Source of the DNA: Mesobacterium_A hydrothermale
Lineage (GTDB): Bacteria > Pseudomonadota > Alphaproteobacteria > Rhodobacterales > Rhodobacteraceae
NCBI RefSeq assembly: GCF_035818635.1
Contig: NZ_JAYLLH010000005.1
Span: 1-64,000 of the forward strand
Direction: 5' to 3'
Length of the DNA: 64,000 bases
Each line of letters opens with the position of its first letter. Within the stretch, counting starts at the first letter, position 1. The position numbers and the translations under genes were made by a program. This document shows positions 58,998-64,000 of the stretch, piece by piece. Below the pieces are notes generated by a model. The model saw only the letters and a list, made by a program, of their open reading frames with translations. It searched no databases and had not been told where the DNA came from.

Positions 58998-60832
58998 TCT
59001 GCGGCGTCTTGCTCCTCTGATCCAAGAAAACCACCGGATTGCCTGTCCCAGTACCGCGCATAAAGCCCGCCGCGGGCCAGCAGTTCCGCATGTGTGCCTT
59101 CCTCGGCCACATGGCCGCGATCCAGCACCACGATCCGGTCCATATGCGAAATGGTCGACAGGCGGTGCGCGATGGCCAGTACGGTCTTGCCCTCCATCAC
59201 CCGTTCCAGCGCATCCTGGATGGCGGCCTCGACCTCTGAGTCCAGTGCGCTGGTGGCTTCGTCCAGAACAAGGATCGGGGCGTCTTTCAGGATGGCGCGG
59301 GCCAGCGCGATGCGCTGCCGCTGCCCACCGGACAGTTTCACCCCGCGTTCACCCAGGTGCGCCGCGTATCCCTTGCGGCCCTTGTGATCCTCAAGCCCAA
59401 GGATGAACTCATGCGCCTCGGCCTTTTTCGCGGCGGCGATCACGTCATCCTCGGTTGCGTCGGGGCGGCCATAGCGGATGTTGTCCAGCGCCGAACGGTT
59501 GAACATCGCGGTTTCCTGCGTGACCATCCCAATCTGGCGGCGCAGGCTTTCCTGCGTCACGGTGGAAATGTTGCGCCCGTCGATTTCGATCGCGCCCTTT
59601 TCGGTATCGTAAAGCCGCAAGAGCAACGCCACCAGGGTCGATTTCCCGGCCCCCGAGGCCCCGACGATGCCCACCTTTTCGCCCGGCCGGATTTCCAGCG
59701 CGATGTGTTCGATCCCACCCGTGTCACGACCATAGGAATACCCCACGTCGCGGAACAGGATATGCCCCGAATGCACCAGCAGTTCGCCCGCGTCGGGCGC
59801 ATCGGTCAGGCCATGCGGCGGGGTCAGGGTGCGCATGCCGTCCTCGACCTCTCCGACGTTGGCATAAAGGCCCATCAGCGTGAAGCTGACCCAGCCGGTC
59901 ATCTGCGCCAGCCGCAGCGACACCGCACCGGTGGCGGCGATGTCGCCCGCCGTGACCAGCCCGCGCGACCAGTACCACAACGCCCCGCCCACCAACAGCA
60001 CCGGCAGCACCCCGGCCAGCGCCATCAGCCAGAACCGGAAGGTGACCGACAGTTCGCCGAATTCCAGCGACCTGTCGCGGAACGCGCTCATCGCGCCCAG
60101 CGCGGCGCGGTCTTCGTGATCGGCATGGGCGAACAGCTTGACCGTCTTGATATTGGTCACGGTATCCACGACCTGCCCCGTCACCATGGCCCTTGCGGCG
60201 GCGCGGGATTTGGACCGCTGGCGGATCCGCGGCATGAAATGACGGATCAGGAACAGGTATCCCACCAGCCACACCACCAGTCCCGCGGCAATGCGGAAAT
60301 CCACCGTGCCCAGCAGCATGATCGCCCCAATGACCGAGGCCAGCGCGAACAGCACCGTGTGGATCATCTCGATCACCACGTCGGTCAGGGCGCGGGCGGT
60401 CTGCATTTCCTTCTGTGCGATACGCCCGGCGAAATCGTCATCGAAGAAGGTGACGGACTGGCCCAGCGTATACCGGTGCAGCCGCGACAGGCACAGGTTG
60501 AACACGTTCGGCCCGACCACGATGGATTGCAGGAAGGACGACGCGCCAAAGGTCAGCGGGCGCAGCAGCAGAAAGAACGCAGCCGCCCCGATCAGCGTGC
60601 CCATGTTGGTGCCAAAGACCTGATCGGCGGGGGTCGACAGCGCGGCGTCGATCACCTGTCCAAGGATCAGCGCGGCCATGACCTCGACCACGCCGCCGAA
60701 GATCGAAACCACCGACGCCGCGGCAAGCATCCGCCACGCGCCCTTCAGCGCCCACCGGATGAAGGGCAACAGCCGGCGCGGCGGGGCGCCCTTTGCCGGG
60801 GCAGATGCGTCGATCCAGTTTGCCGCGTTCAT
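58994..60832 (-). CDS. ABC exporter, fused permease and ATPase (second of a pair)
   Basis: 612 residues. Six membrane helices (residues 20-330) with the TM-domain hallmarks GRIAQKEMQTA and TNIKTVKLFAHAD precede an ATPase domain with Walker A GASGAGKST, signature LSGGQRQRIALARA, Walker B ILVLDEATSALD and AHRLST. All catalytic residues are intact. It overlaps the related gene upstream by 4 nt, and the two probably form a heterodimeric multidrug or lipid exporter. Confidence 0.9.
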   Translation of the reverse strand: MNAANWIDASAPAKGAPPRRLLPFIRWALKGAWRMLAAASVVSIFGGVVEVMAALILGQVIDAALSTPADQVFGTNMGTLIGAAAFFLLLRPLTFGASSFLQSIVVGPNVFNLCLSRLHRYTLGQSVTFFDDDFAGRIAQKEMQTARALTDVVIEMIHTVLFALASVIGAIMLLGTVDFRIAAGLVVWLVGYLFLIRHFMPRIRQRSKSRAAARAMVTGQVVDTVTNIKTVKLFAHADHEDRAALGAMSAFRDRSLEFGELSVTFRFWLMALAGVLPVLLVGGALWYWSRGLVTAGDIAATGAVSLRLAQMTGWVSFTLMGLYANVGEVEDGMRTLTPPHGLTDAPDAGELLVHSGHILFRDVGYSYGRDTGGIEHIALEIRPGEKVGIVGASGAGKSTLVALLLRLYDTEKGAIEIDGRNISTVTQESLRRQIGMVTQETAMFNRSALDNIRYGRPDATEDDVIAAAKKAEAHEFILGLEDHKGRKGYAAHLGERGVKLSGGQRQRIALARAILKDAPILVLDEATSALDSEVEAAIQDALERVMEGKTVLAIAHRLSTISHMDRIVVLDRGHVAEEGTHAELLARGGLYARYWDRQSGGFLGSEEQDAAE

Positions 60833-62670
60833 TCTGCGGTCTCCGTCGCAAGGAACCCACCGGACTGCCGTGCCCAGAAACCCGCATATAGCCCGTTTTT
60901 CGCCAAAAGGTCGGCGTGGTTGCCTTCTTCGGCAATATGGCCGCCATCCAGCACAAGGATGCGGTCCATTTGGGCGATGGTGGACAGGCGGTGGGCAATG
61001 GCGATCACGGTCTTGCCTTCCATCATGCCGTAAAGCGTATCCTGAATGGCGGCCTCGACCTCGCTGTCCAGCGCGCTGGTGGCTTCGTCCAGCAGAAGGA
61101 TCGGTGCGTCTTTCAGGATGACGCGGGCCAGCGTGATCCGCTGGCGTTGCCCCCCCGAAAGCTTCACCCCGCGTTCCCCGACATGCGCGTCATAGCCGGT
61201 GCGGCCCTGCTGGTCGGCCAGATCAAGGATGAAGTCATGCGCCTGCGCCTGTTTTGCGGCGGCGATCATGTCCTCTTCGGTGGCGTCGGGACGGCCATAA
61301 AGAATGTTATCGCGCACCGAGCGATGCAGAAGCGCGCTGTCTTGCTGGACCATGCCGATGGCCAGACGCAGGCTGTCCTGCGTCACTTTGGTGATGTCCT
61401 GCCCATCGATCAGGATGCGACCGCCCTCGGGGTCGTAGAATCGCAGCAACAGTTTTACCAACGTCGACTTCCCGGCCCCGGACCGGCCCACCAGCCCGAT
61501 CTTTTCGCCCGGGCGGATGGTCAGCGAAATCTTGTCCAGTCCGCCCGCTCCGCGGCCATAGTGGTGGCTCAGGGTCTCGATCGTCACCGCGCCCTTGGAC
61601 AGGATCAACGGCTTGGCTTCTGTGTCGTCTGTCAAGGTAATGGGCTGGGCGATGGTTTCCATCCCTTCGGCCACAACGCCAAGGTTCTGGAACAGGTTGG
61701 TGGTGGCCCACATGATCCAATAGGTCATGTTCGACAACCGCAGCACCAGCGCCGTGGCGGCGGCGACCGCGCCGGTGGTGGTGGCACCCGTGCTCCACAG
61801 CCACAGCGCCAGTCCGGTCACCGCGACGATCAGCGCGCCGTTCAGCGCGGTCAGCGTCAGGTCCATCTTGGTGATGATGCGCATTTCCGACATGAAGGTC
61901 TGGCGCGTGTGTTCGATGGCATCCTTGGCATAGGCCAGTTCGCCGTCGTGATGGGCGAACATCTTGACCGAATGGATGTTGGTATAGCTGTCGACGATGC
62001 GCCCGGTCACAGCGCTGCGGGCGTCGGAACTGGCCTTGGCCGCGGGCCCCATGCGCAGCACCGTCCAGCGCAAAAGCGCGAGATAGCCAACGATCCAGAC
62101 CGTCAGCGGCAGGGCCAGCCAGGGGTCGAATCCCGACAAAAGGGCGACCGATCCGATCAGGGTGGTCAGGGCAAAGGCCATGGCATCGAACAACTGAAAC
62201 ACCGCTTCACCTGCCGCAGGGGGGGTCTGCATGATGCGGTTGGCGATGCGCCCGGCAAAGTCGTTTTCGAACCAGCCCACCGATTGCCGCAGCACTTGCC
62301 GGTGCGCGCGCCAGCGGATCAGGTTGCCGAAGTTCGGCAGGATGGTGTTGTGCAACAGCGCCACGTCCAGAACGGCAATCACCGGGCGCAGCAGCAGGAT
62401 GAACAGCCCCACCAACAGCAGTTCCATCCCGTGTTCCGGCCAGATCCGTTCCGGTGTGCTGCCCGCCAGCAGATCGACGATCCGCGACAGGTACCAGATC
62501 AGCAGCAGTTCCATCACCGCGACAAGGACCTTGGCCACGAAGGTCAGGACAAGGACGGCGTTGAAAGGTTTGGCATAGGCGCGCAGGAACGGGACAACGC
62601 GGCGGGGCGGCGTGTCCTGCTCTGGGTAGTCGCAATAGGGATCGACGAGGTTCTCGAAAAACCGGAACAT
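60829..62670 (-). CDS. ABC exporter, fused permease and ATPase (first of a pair)
   Basis: 613 residues with the same plan as its neighbour: TM domain with GRIANRIMQTP and TNIHSVKMFAHHDGE, then Walker A GRSGAGKST, LSGGQRQRITLARV, ILLLDEATSALD and AHRLST. Both members have a full catalytic Glu, so the pair would have two working ATP sites, unlike asymmetric heterodimers. Good ribosome site AAGGAG. Lies 25 bp after lysE-like gene on the same strand. Confidence 0.9.
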   Translation of the reverse strand: MFRFFENLVDPYCDYPEQDTPPRRVVPFLRAYAKPFNAVLVLTFVAKVLVAVMELLLIWYLSRIVDLLAGSTPERIWPEHGMELLLVGLFILLLRPVIAVLDVALLHNTILPNFGNLIRWRAHRQVLRQSVGWFENDFAGRIANRIMQTPPAAGEAVFQLFDAMAFALTTLIGSVALLSGFDPWLALPLTVWIVGYLALLRWTVLRMGPAAKASSDARSAVTGRIVDSYTNIHSVKMFAHHDGELAYAKDAIEHTRQTFMSEMRIITKMDLTLTALNGALIVAVTGLALWLWSTGATTTGAVAAATALVLRLSNMTYWIMWATTNLFQNLGVVAEGMETIAQPITLTDDTEAKPLILSKGAVTIETLSHHYGRGAGGLDKISLTIRPGEKIGLVGRSGAGKSTLVKLLLRFYDPEGGRILIDGQDITKVTQDSLRLAIGMVQQDSALLHRSVRDNILYGRPDATEEDMIAAAKQAQAHDFILDLADQQGRTGYDAHVGERGVKLSGGQRQRITLARVILKDAPILLLDEATSALDSEVEAAIQDTLYGMMEGKTVIAIAHRLSTIAQMDRILVLDGGHIAEEGNHADLLAKNGLYAGFWARQSGGFLATETAE

Positions 62671-62695
62671 CGTTTTCTCCTTGCCAGATGGTCCG

Positions 62696-63277
62696 TTACA
62701 GGAAGATCAGGACCGAGAAAGCCGCAAGCGCCGTGGCCATCACCCGGGTGAAGACGCGCCAGGCCAAAGGTGTGTGCAATAAATAGGTCAATAACGCGCC
62801 TGTCGAGGTCCAAAACAGGCAGACCCCCAGATTGATCCCCGAGAAGGCGGAGCCCAGCCGCAGCGCCTCCCAGAGCGGCGACAGGTCAGAGGCATAGCCG
62901 CTGGACGCGGCCAGCGCGACCGCCCAGACCTTGGGGTTAACCCATTGAAACAGAACTGCTTCGTGGAACCGCATCGGGCGTTCGTCGGGGCTGCGTTCCT
63001 TGGGGCGCGATTGCCAAAGGCCCCACGCCATATAAAGGATCCAGGCCGCGGAGGCGAGTTTCAGCGCCAGTTCCAGACGTGGCATGGACTGTAGCGCGGC
63101 GCCGATTCCGAACCCGGTCAGGCCAGAGGTGATGCCGACGCCTGCGACGACTCCGAACAGGTGGGGCAGGGTGGCGCGCAGGCCGAAACGGGCACCGGAG
63201 GTGGTCAGCATGATCACGTTCGGACCCGGTGAAAACAGGCCGAAGAAGACAAATCCATAAAGCGGGTCGAGCGTCAT
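62696..63277 (-). CDS. LysE/RhtB-family amino acid exporter
   Basis: 193 residues from ATG 63277; longer in-frame readings run into the repeat array upstream. The start TLDPLYGFVFFGLFSPGPNVIML has the family's SPGPN motif, and six hydrophobic helices follow. It exports an amino acid or derivative from the cytoplasm; substrate unknown. First gene of the minus-strand unit with the ABC pair. An 11-bp-phased repeat lies 53 bp upstream. Confidence 0.88.
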   Translation of the reverse strand: MTLDPLYGFVFFGLFSPGPNVIMLTTSGARFGLRATLPHLFGVVAGVGITSGLTGFGIGAALQSMPRLELALKLASAAWILYMAWGLWQSRPKERSPDERPMRFHEAVLFQWVNPKVWAVALAASSGYASDLSPLWEALRLGSAFSGINLGVCLFWTSTGALLTYLLHTPLAWRVFTRVMATALAAFSVLIFL

Positions 63278-63329
63278 GGCGCCCTGTTTGAAGTGCCGCT
63301 TGGGGGCGGTCAAGGGGCGGAAAACGACG

Positions 63330-63372
63330 ATGCACACCCCATGCACACCCTATGCACATCGTATGCGCATGG
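63330..63372. repeat. 11-bp-phased ATGCACA repeats, locus 2
   Basis: ATGC begins at 63330, 63341, 63352 and 63363, exactly 11 bp apart. The first three units read ATGCACA plus four variable bases; the last reads ATGCGCATGG. It shares ATGCACATCG(C/T)ATGC with locus 1 at 33653. It lies between the CCA-enzyme gene and the lysE-like gene, upstream of the latter. Confidence 0.75.
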
Positions 63373-63380
63373 CGTGCGGT

Positions 63381-64000
63381 TCAGAGCGCCAGCAAATCGT
63401 CCCGGCCAAGGGTAAAGTTCGACGCGATCCAGAGCGCTTCGAGATGCTTCAGCCTTTGGCCCAGTGCCGCGCCTTGCAGGCCCGGTTGCAGGTCGCGGGC
63501 GGTGACGGGGCAGGTGGCCTGCGCACCGGTGGCGATGCGGGCCAGCGCCCTGGGGGGCAGGTCCCCGCCCAGCATCGCGGCGCGCAGCAACACCACGTCG
63601 CGGGCGGTGTCCGGCCCGTGGCGATAGCCCAGCTCCTCTGGGCTTTCGACGCTGCCGATCAGGTCTTGCAAGGTCGACAACTGCCGCTGTTCGGCTTTCG
63701 ACAGGCGCAGGGCGGCGCCGTCGAAGGCGCCGATGGCGGCCAGCCGCCGGAGCGCGCCGGGGGGGGCGCCCAGCCCCTGTTCCAGATGCACCAGCGGCGC
63801 CAGCGCGCGGGCATCGGCGCCGGGGATCAGCGCGGGCAGCACGCCGGTCTGAGCCATGGTGGCCGCTGCCGGGGCGGGATCGGGCGCGCGCAGGAGTTTC
63901 TTCAGTTCTGCCCCCACACGTTCGCGCGACAGGGTCGCCAGTCCGTCTAGGTTGCGGGCGATGGCATCCAGCGCGTCGGGATCGAAGCCGAGGTCGGGGT
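63381..64000 (-). CDS. cca: CCA tRNA nucleotidyltransferase, C-terminal part (runs off right edge)
   Basis: Partial. The frame is open from its stop at 63381 to the window end. The visible part carries the tRNA-binding helices of the poly(A) polymerase/CCA family (LGFDPDALDAIARNLDGLA, LSRERVGAELKKLL, then repeated Ala/Leu-rich helices). The catalytic head with the GSxxR and DxD residues lies outside the window. The enzyme adds or repairs the 3' CCA of tRNAs. Confidence 0.85.
   Translation of the reverse strand, partial: PDLGFDPDALDAIARNLDGLATLSRERVGAELKKLLRAPDPAPAAATMAQTGVLPALIPGADARALAPLVHLEQGLGAPPGALRRLAAIGAFDGAALRLSKAEQRQLSTLQDLIGSVESPEELGYRHGPDTARDVVLLRAAMLGGDLPPRALARIATGAQATCPVTARDLQPGLQGAALGQRLKHLEALWIASNFTLGRDDLLAL

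Noticed and set aside
1..64000. Mobile elements, tRNA or rRNA genes, phage genes
   Set aside because: No transposase, integrase, phage structural motif, cloverleaf or rRNA core sequence was recognised when reading both strands.

Overview
The window looks like chromosomal DNA from an alphaproteobacterium of the family Rhodobacteraceae (Roseobacter-type). The basis is high GC, the order rnd-lptC-lptA-lptB-hpf-ptsN without rpoN, and the general gene content. I see no rRNA, tRNA, transposase, integrase, phage gene or CRISPR array. The taxonomic call is inference.

Region 1 (75-23312) is one giant acidic gene of 7745 codons. It encodes a probable secreted calcium-binding RTX/cadherin-type surface protein: about 25 RTX modules, two long runs of cadherin-like domains around a second short RTX block, then Ig/CADG, VCBS and cadherin modules, and a C-terminal DUF4114. 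Four adjacent RTX modules repeat with an exact 432-nt period.

Region 2 (23328-38568) is a patchwork of small units. It holds an EmrAB-type efflux operon, a DUF1269 membrane protein, and a GntR regulator divergent from an allantoate/N-carbamoyl amino-acid amidohydrolase. Next come an SQR-like flavoprotein and a TetR regulator divergent from a PspA-YiaA-DUF4105 envelope operon. An aminotransferase/sulfotransferase pair, MsrA, a ribokinase-family kinase and the malic enzyme MaeB follow. The GntR and TetR regions carry clear repeated palindromes that look like operators.

Region 3 (38867-55434) begins with mutS. It continues with a polysaccharide-export ABC permease divergent from cysQ, three different glycosyltransferases, a GT14-like branching enzyme and a two-part sulfotransferase. 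CysQ removes PAP, the by-product of sulfotransferases, so this block reads as a locus for a sulfated surface glycan (inference). It is followed by ptsN, hpf and the Lpt lipopolysaccharide-transport genes with rnd. An ExoY-like phosphoglycosyl transferase comes last, preceded by an 895-bp non-coding and relatively AT-rich leader and followed by a clean hairpin terminator.

Region 4 (55441-64000) has a MaoC/HTD2-type acyl-CoA hydratase, a glyoxalase-fold protein, an L,D-transpeptidase lipoprotein, and an apparently co-transcribed minus-strand set (LysE exporter, two full-length ABC exporters, a P-loop kinase-like protein, an RNA m5U methyltransferase). It ends with the 3' part of a CCA-adding enzyme gene that runs off the right edge. 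An unusual 11-bp-phased ATGCACA repeat occurs at two places, near 33653 and 63330, each upstream of a minus-strand gene.
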